Assembly: GCA_029212905.1 (NCBI GenBank)
Contig: JARGPB010000002.1
Location: 62,001 to 126,000 of the forward strand
From: Thalassovita sp.
GTDB taxonomy: Bacteria > Pseudomonadota > Alphaproteobacteria > Rhodobacterales > Rhodobacteraceae
DNA: 64,000 nucleotides
Direction of reading: 5' to 3'
In this document: in pieces, positions 46,281 to 54,279 of the stretch
Layout of the letters: each line of letters begins with the position of its first letter
Numbering within the stretch: position 1 is the first letter of the stretch
Notes under the pieces: generated by a model
What the model saw: only the letters and a program-made list of their open reading frames with translations
What the model was told of the DNA's origin: nothing
Databases searched by the model: none
Translations under genes and position numbers: made by a program

Positions 46281-47546
46281 ATGTTTCAACTTCTCTCGAA
46301 TGCCTGGGCGTTGCTGCTGGGCCTGATGCTGCTGATGGTGGGGAACGGGCTGCAAGGCACGCTGTTAGGTGTGCGCGGCCAGCTGGAGGGATTCGGCACC
46401 TACGAGATGTCCATCGTGATGTCTGCCTATTTTATAGGCTTTTTGGGCGGATCGCGTATGGCGCCCGAAATGATCCGCCGTGTGGGACATGTGCGCGTGT
46501 TTGCGGCGCTGGGATCGTTGATTTCGGCCGTGTTGATCCTGTTTCCGGTGCTGACGGACCCGTGGATCTGGGCCATCGGGCGGGTGATCATCGGGTTTTG
46601 CTATTCGGGGGTGTATGTCGTCACCGAAAGCTGGCTGAACAATGCCGCCACGAACGAGACACGCGGGCAGGCGCTGTCGGCGTATATGATCACGATGATG
46701 TTTGGGATCGTGGCGGCGCAGGGTCTTTTGCTGGTTGCGGATCCATCGGGGTTTATCCTGTTTGTGATCCCTTCGGTGCTGGTGTCGATCTCATTCGCGC
46801 CGATCCTGCTGTCGGTGAACCCGACCCCGGCCTTTGACACGACGTCTCCTATGAGCCTGCGTCAGGTTGTGGATGCCTCGCCGTTGGGGGCGGTGGGGAT
46901 GTTCTTGCTGGGGGGAGTCTATGCCGCGCAATTCGGGATGGCGGCCGTTTATGGTAGCCAGGTCGGGCTGAGTCTGCCGCAACTGACTGTATTTGTTGCA
47001 ACATTTTACATTGGCGCGACGCTGACGCAATATCCCTTGGGGTGGCTTTCTGACCGTATGGATCGACGTCTGTTAATTTTCCTGGTTGCCGGTAGTGGCG
47101 GTCTGGGCGGTCTGGTTGGGCTGTTGCAGGGTGATAACTATACGATGCTTCTGGTCGCGGCCTTCTGTATTGGGGGCACGTCCAATCCGCTGTATTCGCT
47201 GCTGATCGCATATACCAACGACTTTCTGGAGCCCAAAGATATGGCCGCCGCGTCCTCGGGGCTGGTGTTTATTAACGGGGTTGGTGCTGTTGCGGGTCCG
47301 TTGATTGTCGGTTGGGTGATGGCCGTGGTCGGAGCGCCGGGCTATTTCTTGCTGATCATGGTGCTGTTGTTGCTGTTTGCCGCCTATGCGGCCTACCGGA
47401 TGACCCAGCGTCCGGCGCCCGTTCATGATGAGAGCATGCAATATGCGCCTGTTTCGCCTTCGGCCTCGCCCGTTGCTGTTGAAATAGCTCAGGAATTCGC
47501 CCTTGATGCGCAGGAAGACGCCGAAGCTAGCGCTACCAACACCTAA
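46281..47546 (+). CDS. MFS transporter (YcaD-like)
   Basis: A 421-residue permease with about twelve membrane helices. Typical stretches: LMLLMVGNGLQGTLLGVRGQ (helix 1), YVVTESWLNNAATNETRGQALS, and PLGWLSDRMDRR (loop). This resembles the YcaD group, whose substrates are unknown. The C-terminus is a long hydrophilic acidic tail. ATG 46281 has AAGGA eight bases upstream. Confidence 0.88.
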   Translation: MFQLLSNAWALLLGLMLLMVGNGLQGTLLGVRGQLEGFGTYEMSIVMSAYFIGFLGGSRMAPEMIRRVGHVRVFAALGSLISAVLILFPVLTDPWIWAIGRVIIGFCYSGVYVVTESWLNNAATNETRGQALSAYMITMMFGIVAAQGLLLVADPSGFILFVIPSVLVSISFAPILLSVNPTPAFDTTSPMSLRQVVDASPLGAVGMFLLGGVYAAQFGMAAVYGSQVGLSLPQLTVFVATFYIGATLTQYPLGWLSDRMDRRLLIFLVAGSGGLGGLVGLLQGDNYTMLLVAAFCIGGTSNPLYSLLIAYTNDFLEPKDMAAASSGLVFINGVGAVAGPLIVGWVMAVVGAPGYFLLIMVLLLLFAAYAAYRMTQRPAPVHDESMQYAPVSPSASPVAVEIAQEFALDAQEDAEASATNT

Positions 47547-47644
47547 TATGACCAATATGTCGCAAATTGTGACTGTTCACAGCGGCCTAAGGGTATGTAA
47601 CGTTTCAATGAAGATAAGCCCAAACGTGGAAGGGGAGGCTTCCG

Positions 47645-48217
47645 ATGGAACGTGTCACTGAAATACTGGCCTTTTGGTTGGACGAGATTGGACCCAGAGG
47701 ATGGTATTCGGTCGATCCCGTGCTGGATCAGCAGATCCGGGATAAATTCATGGATACCTGGCAGAGTGCCTGCGAGGGCAACCATAGCCTTTGGTTGACC
47801 TATCCCAGCGGTGCGCTGGCCTATACCATCCTGCTGGATCAATTCCCGCGCAATATGTTCCGGGGGGATGCACAGGCCTTTGCCTCGGATCCGATCGCGC
47901 TGACGGCTGCCAAGATCTCGATTGATCACGGGTGGGACCTGAAGATCGACGAACCCGCGCGACAGTTTTTTTATCTGCCGCTGATGCATTCGGAAAACCT
48001 CTGCGATCAAGAGCGGTGCGTGCGTCTGATGTCTGAACGCATGCCCCAAAGCGACAGCAATCTGCTGCACGCCAAGGCGCATCGCAAAGTGATCCGAGAG
48101 TTCGGCCGTTTCCCGTATCGCAATGACGCATTGGACCGGCGCACCAGCGCGAATGAACGTGATTTCATTGACCAGGGTGGCTATGGTCACGCGGTTCGGC
48201 AGCTTCAGGCAGGATAA
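47645..48217 (+). CDS. DUF924 family protein
   Basis: A 190-residue all-helical DUF924 protein. Family signatures: ILAFWLDEIGP at the N-terminus, ILLDQFPRNMFRGDAQAFASDP and FFYLPLMHSENLCDQERCV. TPR-like fold; function unknown though broadly conserved in proteobacteria. AGGGGAGG precedes the ATG. Confidence 0.92.
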   Translation: MERVTEILAFWLDEIGPRGWYSVDPVLDQQIRDKFMDTWQSACEGNHSLWLTYPSGALAYTILLDQFPRNMFRGDAQAFASDPIALTAAKISIDHGWDLKIDEPARQFFYLPLMHSENLCDQERCVRLMSERMPQSDSNLLHAKAHRKVIREFGRFPYRNDALDRRTSANERDFIDQGGYGHAVRQLQAG

Positions 48218-48265
48218 GGCCGGATTTCTGCGGATAAAGAACTAAACCTTTCCATAAGGTTACAT

Positions 48266-48298
48266 GCCCGTTGCGCGTCAAAGCGCAGCGGGCTTTTT
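48266..48298 (+). terminator. Terminator after the DUF924 gene
   Basis: GCCCGTTGCGC (48266-48276) pairs with GCGCAGCGGGC (48283-48293), eleven pairs with one wobble, followed by TTTTT. A second small perfect hairpin AACCTT-TCCAT-AAGGTT lies just upstream at about 48245-48261. Confidence 0.9.
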
Positions 48299-48323
48299 GT
48301 TTTTGTTGAGGCGCTGAATTAAA

Positions 48324-48341
48324 TAGTTTAATGTCAAACTA
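48324..48341. promoter_or_regulatory. Candidate operator of lpd
   Basis: TAGTTTAATGTCAAACTA, a near-palindrome with perfect 6-bp arms TAGTTT/AAACTA, ending 22 bases before the lpd ATG. It matches 14 of 18 bases of the site before pdhA (21699-21716). The overlapping AAACTAGTTT just downstream is itself palindromic. Confidence 0.6.
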
Positions 48342-48363
48342 GTTTTGAAATCGGAGGGGGCAC

Positions 48364-49758
48364 ATGTCTGCCAAGTCGTTTGATATGATCGTGATCGGGG
48401 CGGGCCCCGGTGGATACGTGGCTGCAATTCGCGGCGCTCAGCTAGGGCTGAGCGTTGCCGTGGTCGAGCGGGAGCACCTTGGCGGTATCTGCCTGAACTG
48501 GGGCTGCATCCCGACCAAGGCACTGTTGCGCTCGTCCGAGGTGTTTCACCTGATGGAGCGGGCCAAGGATTTCGGCCTGACCGCAGACAAGATCGGCTAT
48601 GATCTGGATGCCGTGGTGAAACGTTCGCGCGGCGTGGCGGCCCAACTGTCCGGGGGCATCGGCCACCTGCTGAAAAAGAACAAGGTCACCGTGGTGATGG
48701 GCGAGGCCTCGCTGCCCGCCAAGGGCAAAGTCAGCGTCAAAACCGACAAAGGCACCGAAGAGCTGACCGCCAAGGCCATCGTTCTGGCCACCGGCGCGCG
48801 CGCGCGTGAGCTGCCTGGGCTTGAGGCGGACGGTGATCTGGTCTGGACCTACAAACACGCGCTGAACCCGCCGCGGATGCCGAAAAAGCTGTTGGTGATT
48901 GGCTCGGGTGCGATCGGGATCGAATTCGCCAGCTTCTACAACACGCTGGGCGCCGACACGACCGTGGTCGAGGTCATGGACCGCGTGCTGCCTGTCGAAG
49001 ACGCCGAAATCAGCGCCTTCGCCAAGAAACAGTTTGTTAAGCAAGGCATGACCATCATGGAAAAAGCCATGGTGAAGCAACTGGATCGCGGCAAGGGCAA
49101 GGTCACCGCCCATATCGAAACCAAGGGCAAGGTCGAGAAGATCGAGTATGACACGGTCATCAGCGCCGTGGGTATCGTGGGCAACGTGGAAAACCTGGGC
49201 CTCGAAGGTCTGGGCGTGAAACTTGATCGCACCCATGTGGTGACGGATAAATTCTGCCGCACCGGGGTGGATGGTCTCTATGCGATCGGTGACATCGCCG
49301 GCGCGCCGTGGCTGGCCCACAAAGCCAGCCACGAAGGCGTCATGGTGGCCGAACTGATCGCGGGCAAACATGCCCATCCGGTCAAGCCCGAAACCATCGC
49401 GGGTTGCACCTATTGCCACCCGCAGGTGGCCAGCGTCGGCTATACCGAAGCCAAGGCCAAAGAGCTGGGCTATGACATCAAGGTCGGTCGTTTCCCCTTC
49501 ATCGGGAACGGCAAGGCGATTGCGTTGGGCGAACCCGAGGGCATGGTTAAAACTGTATTCGACGCGAAAACCGGCGAGTTGCTGGGCGCGCATATGGTGG
49601 GGGCCGAGGTGACCGAGATGATCCAAGGCTATGTCATCGGCCGTCAGCTGGAAACCACCGAAGAAGACCTGATGAACACGGTTTTCCCGCACCCAACCCT
49701 GTCCGAGATGATGCACGAAAGCGTTCTGGACGCGTTTGATCGTGTGATCCACATGTAA
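48364..49758 (+). CDS. lpdA: Dihydrolipoamide dehydrogenase (E3)
   Basis: A 464-residue FAD enzyme that reoxidises lipoamide on E2 and passes electrons to NAD. FAD site IVIGAGPGGYVAAIRGAQ, redox cysteines C43 and C48 (GGICLNWGCIPTKALL), NAD site LLVIGSGAIGIEFASFY, and C-terminal active site HPHPTLSEMMHE pattern (FPHPTLSEMMHESVLDAF). The operator upstream resembles that of pdhA, so it most likely serves PDH; it may be shared with 2-oxoglutarate dehydrogenase. Confidence 0.95.
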   Translation: MSAKSFDMIVIGAGPGGYVAAIRGAQLGLSVAVVEREHLGGICLNWGCIPTKALLRSSEVFHLMERAKDFGLTADKIGYDLDAVVKRSRGVAAQLSGGIGHLLKKNKVTVVMGEASLPAKGKVSVKTDKGTEELTAKAIVLATGARARELPGLEADGDLVWTYKHALNPPRMPKKLLVIGSGAIGIEFASFYNTLGADTTVVEVMDRVLPVEDAEISAFAKKQFVKQGMTIMEKAMVKQLDRGKGKVTAHIETKGKVEKIEYDTVISAVGIVGNVENLGLEGLGVKLDRTHVVTDKFCRTGVDGLYAIGDIAGAPWLAHKASHEGVMVAELIAGKHAHPVKPETIAGCTYCHPQVASVGYTEAKAKELGYDIKVGRFPFIGNGKAIALGEPEGMVKTVFDAKTGELLGAHMVGAEVTEMIQGYVIGRQLETTEEDLMNTVFPHPTLSEMMHESVLDAFDRVIHM

Positions 49759-49760
49759 GA

Positions 49761-49802
49761 AAATCGCCTCGTCTGATCTATGAGGATCGGACGAGGCGAT
49801 TT
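49761..49802. terminator. Bidirectional terminator between lpd and the rhodanese gene
   Basis: AAATCGCCTCGTCTGATC (49761-49778) pairs with the complementary arm at 49785-49802 over 18 positions (one wobble) with loop TATGAG. Convergent genes on both sides. No long T run beyond the AAA/TTT ends. Confidence 0.85.
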
Positions 49803-49828
49803 GAACTCGAGGCGCTGATTTTTCTGGA

Positions 49829-50188
49829 TCAGGCTTTCTCGACGGCGCCGCCTGCGGCGACCCAATGGCCTAGACCGCCTAGGTTGTGCACATTTTCATA
49901 TCCCAGGCGTTTCATCAGCCCGGCAGCCATGTGCGACCGCGCCCCCGAGGCGCAGTACAGGCCCACAGGTTTGCTGATGTCCAGCTCTGGGTGGAAATCC
50001 GGGTGACGCGGATCAGCCATATCCGCCAGTCGCATCATCGGAATATGCAGCGCGCCTTTGGCTTTGCCAGAGTAGGTCAGTTCTCCGTGGTCGCGAATGT
50101 CGATCAGGGTCATTTGACCATCTGCCACCTGTTTGATGGCGTCGGCGACGGGCAGGGCGGGCGCGGATTTCCGCATGAGTCCGAACAT
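49829..50188 (-). CDS. Rhodanese-like sulfurtransferase domain protein
   Basis: A 119-residue single rhodanese domain. The active-site loop is GLYCASGARSHMAAG with the catalytic cysteine near C79; MTLIDIRDHGELTYSGKAKGALHIP is the substrate-side pattern. No signal peptide, so cytosolic. Single-domain rhodaneses carry persulfide sulfur; the acceptor is unknown. It is divergent from uvrA. Confidence 0.92.
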   Translation of the reverse strand: MFGLMRKSAPALPVADAIKQVADGQMTLIDIRDHGELTYSGKAKGALHIPMMRLADMADPRHPDFHPELDISKPVGLYCASGARSHMAAGLMKRLGYENVHNLGGLGHWVAAGGAVEKA

Positions 50189-50361
50189 GGGTGTTTCCTT
50201 CGTGGGGGTCGTGTTGATGCTCTATCTGCGCAGCGTGCGGGCTGCTTCAAGGGTGTGATAGCATATAAATTCCAAAAGCAGAATATTAAATTCCCTCGGA
50301 GCCGCCAACGGGCTTGGAAATGGCGCGGATTTCAGCAGGCGTCGCGTCAGTTTTTGGTAAA

Positions 50362-50376
50362 GTTCCCTAAATGTTC
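50362..50376. promoter_or_regulatory. SOS box (LexA site) upstream of uvrA
   Basis: GTTC-CCTAAAT-GTTC is an exact match to the direct-repeat LexA box GTTC-N7-GTTC of Rhodobacter and other alphaproteobacteria. It ends 63 bases before the uvrA start, which fits SOS control of excision repair. Confidence 0.88.
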
Positions 50377-50439
50377 TGCAATTTTCCTTGGAGACTCGAC
50401 GCAGGTCAACTATCTCTTAACCATTGCACGGGGGACCGA

Positions 50440-53298
50440 ATGGCCGATCTGAAGAAAATCGAAGTGCGCGGCGCGCGCGAGCACAACCTGAAAAACATCG
50501 ACGTGGATATCCCGCGCGATGAATTGGTGGTGATCACTGGCCTGTCTGGGTCGGGAAAATCGTCGCTGGCGTTTGATACGATCTATGCCGAAGGGCAGCG
50601 TCGCTATGTCGAAAGCCTGAGCGCTTACGCCCGCCAATTCCTTGATATGATGGAAAAACCCGACGTCGATCATATCAGCGGCCTGTCTCCGGCGATCTCG
50701 ATCGAGCAAAAGACAACCAGCAAGAACCCGCGTTCGACCGTGGGGACCGTGACCGAGATTTACGACTATATGCGCCTGTTGTTCGCGCGGGTCGGCACGC
50801 CCTACAGCCCTGCCACCGGTAAGCCAATCGAGGCGCAGCAAGTGCAGGATATGGTCGATCGGATCATGACGATGGAGGAGGGCACGCGCGCCTTTCTGCT
50901 GGCGCCCATCGTGCGCGACCGTAAAGGCGAATATAAGAAAGAGTTCCTGGACCTGCGCAAACAGGGCTTTCAGCGGGTCAAGGTAAACGGCGAATTCCAT
51001 GAGCTGGACACGCCGCCTGTGCTGGACAAAAAATTCCGCCATGACATCGACGTGGTTGTAGACCGGATCGTCGTGCGCGAGGGGCTGGAGACGCGGCTGG
51101 CGGATAGTCTGCGCACGGCTCTGGATCTGGCCGACGGGATTGCTGTGCTGGAGACCGCGCCGAAAGAGGGCGAGCCAGAGCGTATCACCTTCAGCGAGAA
51201 ATTTGCCTGTCCTGTCAGTGGCTTCACCATCCCCGAGATCGAACCGCGGCTGTTTTCGTTCAACGCGCCCTTTGGGGCCTGCCCAACCTGCGACGGGCTG
51301 GGCAAAGAGCTGTATTTTGACGAACGGCTGGTCGTGCCCGATCAGAATCTGAAAATCTATGACGGTGCGCTGGCCCCCTGGCGCAAGGGAAAATCTCCCT
51401 ATTTTCTCCAAACCATCGAAGCCTTGGCGAAACACTATGATTTCGACAAGAATACCCGCTGGAAGGACCTGCCAAAGAACGTTCAGCAGGTGTTCCTCTA
51501 TGGTTCGGGCGAAGAGGAAATCCTGTTCCGTTACGACGAGGGGGGCCGCGTCTATCAGGTGACGCGTGTCTTTGAGGGCGTCATTCCAAACATGGAGCGA
51601 CGCTATCGCGAGACGGATTCCAATTGGGTCCGCGAGGAATTTGAACGCTATCAGAACAACCGTCCTTGTGGCGCCTGCGGCGGTTATCGCCTGCGCGAAG
51701 AGGCCCTGGCGGTTCGGATCGCGGATCTGCATGTCGGCAAGGTTGTCGAAATGTCTATCCGCGAGGCTTTTGCCTGGTGTCAGACGGTGCCCGAGCATCT
51801 GACCAACCAGAAAAACGAAATCGCCAAAGCCATTCTGAAGGAAATCCGCGAGCGCCTTGGATTCCTGAATAACGTTGGATTAGAATATCTTACGCTAAGT
51901 CGTGCAAGTGGAACATTAAGTGGGGGCGAAAGCCAGCGCATCCGTTTGGCCAGCCAGATCGGCTCGGGTTTGACTGGTGTGTTGTATGTGCTGGACGAGC
52001 CGTCGATCGGGTTGCATCAGCGGGACAATGATCGGCTGATCGGCACGCTAAAGAACCTGCGCGATCAGGGGAATACAGTGATCGTGGTCGAACATGACGA
52101 GGATATGATCCGTCAGGCGGACTATGTTTTCGACATCGGGCCGGGTGCCGGTGTGCACGGTGGGCAAGTGGTGTCCAAGGGCACGCCGCAGGATATCTGT
52201 GACGATGCGGCCAGCCTGACCGGGCAGTACCTGAGCGGCGCGCGTGAAATCGAAGTGCCTGCTAAGCGGCGCAAGGGAAACAAGAAAAAACTGACCGTGG
52301 TCAAAGCCAGCGGCAATAACCTACGGGACGTAACCGCTGAATTTCCCTTGGGAAAATTCGTATGTGTGACGGGTGTATCGGGCGGGGGGAAATCCACGCT
52401 GACGATCGAAACGCTGTTCAAAACCGCCTCGATGCGGCTTAATGGGGCGCGCCAGACGCCCGCGCCCTGCGAAACGATCAAAGGGTTGGAGCATCTGGAC
52501 AAGGTGATCGACATTGACCAGCGGCCCATCGGTCGGACTCCGCGGTCGAACCCGGCTACGTATACGGGCGCCTTTACCCCGATCCGTGACTGGTTCGCCG
52601 GACTGCCGGAATCCAAGGCGCGCGGCTATAAACCCGGCCGTTTCAGTTTTAACGTCAAGGGTGGCCGCTGCGAGGCCTGCCAGGGCGATGGCCTGATCAA
52701 AATCGAGATGCATTTCCTGCCCGATGTATACGTCACCTGCGAGACATGCAAAGGGGCGCGGTATAACCGCGAAACATTGGAAATTCAGTTTAAAGGCAAA
52801 AGCATAGCTGACGTTCTTGATATGACGGTTGAAGATGCGCAGACGTTTTTCCAGGCCGTTCCCTCGATCCGAGAGAAGATGGATGCGCTGATGCGCGTGG
52901 GCCTGGGCTATATCAAGGTCGGCCAACAGGCGACGACCCTGTCGGGCGGCGAGGCGCAGCGGGTCAAACTGTCCAAGGAACTGGCGCGCCGATCCACCGG
53001 GCGGACGCTGTATATCCTGGACGAACCCACGACAGGCCTGCATTTCGAAGACGTGCGCAAGCTGCTGGAGGTCCTGCACGAGCTGGTCGAACAGGGGAAT
53101 ACGGTGGTGGTGATCGAACACAATCTGGACGTGGTCAAAACCGCCGATTGGATCATCGACATCGGTCCCGAAGGCGGTGACGGGGGCGGCGAAATCGTCG
53201 CTACAGGCACGCCCGAGGACGTGGCAGAGGCCCCGCGCAGCCATACAGGGCACTATCTGAAACAGATGCTGAATCCCACACGCACGGCCGCAGAATAA
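50440..53298 (+). CDS. uvrA: Excinuclease ABC subunit A
   Basis: A 952-residue damage-recognition ATPase of nucleotide excision repair, acting as a dimer with UvrB. Two ABC ATPase modules: Walker [13 protein letters not shown] near residue 31 and [11 protein letters not shown] near 645; signatures [14 protein letters not shown] and [15 protein letters not shown]. Zinc modules are visible as [24 protein letters not shown] and CETCKGAR. Start ATG 50440 follows a GGGGGA site; the 23-residue upstream extension in the same frame is not conserved. LexA box upstream. Confidence 0.98.
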   Translation: MADLKKIEVRGAREHNLKNIDVDIPRDELVVITGLSGSGKSSLAFDTIYAEGQRRYVESLSAYARQFLDMMEKPDVDHISGLSPAISIEQKTTSKNPRSTVGTVTEIYDYMRLLFARVGTPYSPATGKPIEAQQVQDMVDRIMTMEEGTRAFLLAPIVRDRKGEYKKEFLDLRKQGFQRVKVNGEFHELDTPPVLDKKFRHDIDVVVDRIVVREGLETRLADSLRTALDLADGIAVLETAPKEGEPERITFSEKFACPVSGFTIPEIEPRLFSFNAPFGACPTCDGLGKELYFDERLVVPDQNLKIYDGALAPWRKGKSPYFLQTIEALAKHYDFDKNTRWKDLPKNVQQVFLYGSGEEEILFRYDEGGRVYQVTRVFEGVIPNMERRYRETDSNWVREEFERYQNNRPCGACGGYRLREEALAVRIADLHVGKVVEMSIREAFAWCQTVPEHLTNQKNEIAKAILKEIRERLGFLNNVGLEYLTLSRASGTLSGGESQRIRLASQIGSGLTGVLYVLDEPSIGLHQRDNDRLIGTLKNLRDQGNTVIVVEHDEDMIRQADYVFDIGPGAGVHGGQVVSKGTPQDICDDAASLTGQYLSGAREIEVPAKRRKGNKKKLTVVKASGNNLRDVTAEFPLGKFVCVTGVSGGGKSTLTIETLFKTASMRLNGARQTPAPCETIKGLEHLDKVIDIDQRPIGRTPRSNPATYTGAFTPIRDWFAGLPESKARGYKPGRFSFNVKGGRCEACQGDGLIKIEMHFLPDVYVTCETCKGARYNRETLEIQFKGKSIADVLDMTVEDAQTFFQAVPSIREKMDALMRVGLGYIKVGQQATTLSGGEAQRVKLSKELARRSTGRTLYILDEPTTGLHFEDVRKLLEVLHELVEQGNTVVVIEHNLDVVKTADWIIDIGPEGGDGGGEIVATGTPEDVAEAPRSHTGHYLKQMLNPTRTAAE

Positions 53299-53305
53299 GT
53301 CGAAA

Positions 53306-53336
53306 CCCCTCCGGTTGTTCACCGGAAGGGTCATTT
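53306..53336. terminator. Terminator-like hairpin between uvrA and the DUF2892 gene
   Basis: CCCCTCCGG (53306-53314) pairs with CCGGAAGGG (53322-53330) with one mismatch and loop TTGTTCA; TCATTTT follows on the plus strand and GTTTCG on the minus strand, so it can serve both convergent genes. Confidence 0.6.
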
Positions 53337-53364
53337 TACCTGTTCTGATTGCGGATCAGAGCGG

Positions 53365-53550
53365 TTACTTTTTCACGGGGCACGTGTTGACGCCAACCAG
53401 CTTGTACAGCAGGCAAGAGCCCGTCAGCCCCGTCACCAGGGGCACAAGGCCGATCCACATCCACACGCCGTATCCCATCAGCGCGCCAACGACCAGCAAG
53501 GCGCCGATAACGATACGCAGGATTTTGTCGATACCACCAACATTTTTCAT
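53365..53550 (-). CDS. DUF2892 small membrane protein
   Basis: A 61-residue YgaP-like DUF2892 protein with two hydrophobic segments (ILRIVIGALLVVGALMGYG and WIGLVPLVTGLTGSCLLYKLVG) and the conserved C-terminal CPVKK. Such proteins often accompany rhodaneses or Crp/Fnr regulators. AAAGGAGA precedes the ATG. A Crp-type palindrome lies 60 bases upstream and overlaps the end of the Crp gene. Confidence 0.88.
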   Translation of the reverse strand: MKNVGGIDKILRIVIGALLVVGALMGYGVWMWIGLVPLVTGLTGSCLLYKLVGVNTCPVKK

Positions 53551-53609
53551 GGGAGAGTCTCCTTTGAGTTCCGATTGGAGACAGGTTACGCGATTCTGCG
53601 GCGCGCGTC

Positions 53610-53624
53610 TGTGACGGCGTCACA
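53610..53624. promoter_or_regulatory. Candidate Crp/Fnr-type operator
   Basis: TGTGACGGCGTCACA is a perfect 15-bp palindrome (7-bp arms) 60 bases before the DUF2892 start and overlapping the stop codon of the adjacent Crp/Fnr gene. Arms match the TGTGA half-site of Crp, but the spacing is one base shorter than the E. coli site. Confidence 0.55.
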
Positions 53625-54279
53625 TAGCGTCTTTTGACAGCATCAACAGCGCTTGGGGATCCAGGATTTCGACCGTGCCACGACCGGTGCGGACCCAGCC
53701 ATGACGGGACCAGTTTTCCAAACGACGCGAGACAACCTCGCGGGCGGTGCCAACTTGGGTGGCCAGATCCGATTGGGTCAGATGTAGCACCGGAGTGTCG
53801 GCCGATAGCGCCAGAAGCCGTTCGGCCAGGCGGCATTCAACGCGGGTAAATGCAATTTTCTCAAGGAGTTGCATCATGTTTTGAAAGCGATGCGCAAAGG
53901 CGCGAAATACCAGTTCACGGAAGGCGGGATCGCTGTCCATCAGTGACAGGAACAGCGATTTTGGCAGCAGCACCAGCCGTGTGTCGACCATGGTTTCGGC
54001 CTCGGCGGTGTAGTCTTCGCCCCCCAGCAGCCCCATTGTGGTCTGGATACAGGATTGGCCCGGCTCGACCGAATAGAGCAGCATCTCGCGGCCCGAGGCA
54101 CCGGTCATCGACACATCAACGCGCCCGGACAGGACCATGGCATAGCCCTGCACAGCGTCGCCTGCGTGAAACAGAGGAGTGTGCGCGGGCAGGGTGACAG
54201 GCAACAAAGAGGCGAGCCGCAGCCGCGATTGCGGCGCCAGTTCAGCCAGTTTCATATCGCCTGCCACCCAGTCGGTCAT
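53620..54279 (-). CDS. Crp/Fnr family transcriptional regulator
   Basis: A 219-residue regulator with an N-terminal cyclic-nucleotide-binding fold and a C-terminal helix-turn-helix (TQSDLATQVGTAREVVSRRLENW). The recognition helix reads REVVSR, with arginine-glutamate as in Crp and serine-arginine as in Fnr. The N-terminal Fe-S cysteines of Fnr are absent. First ATG 54279 overlaps the stop of the preceding gene; ATG 54255 (MKLAELAPQ) has a better ribosome site (GGCAGG) and may be the true start. A Crp-type palindrome overlaps its own 3' end. Confidence 0.88.
   Translation of the reverse strand: MTDWVAGDMKLAELAPQSRLRLASLLPVTLPAHTPLFHAGDAVQGYAMVLSGRVDVSMTGASGREMLLYSVEPGQSCIQTTMGLLGGEDYTAEAETMVDTRLVLLPKSLFLSLMDSDPAFRELVFRAFAHRFQNMMQLLEKIAFTRVECRLAERLLALSADTPVLHLTQSDLATQVGTAREVVSRRLENWSRHGWVRTGRGTVEILDPQALLMLSKDAM

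Noticed and set aside
49761..49802. 18-bp stem after lpd as a riboregulator
   Set aside because: It lies between two convergent stop codons, where a bidirectional terminator is the simpler reading.
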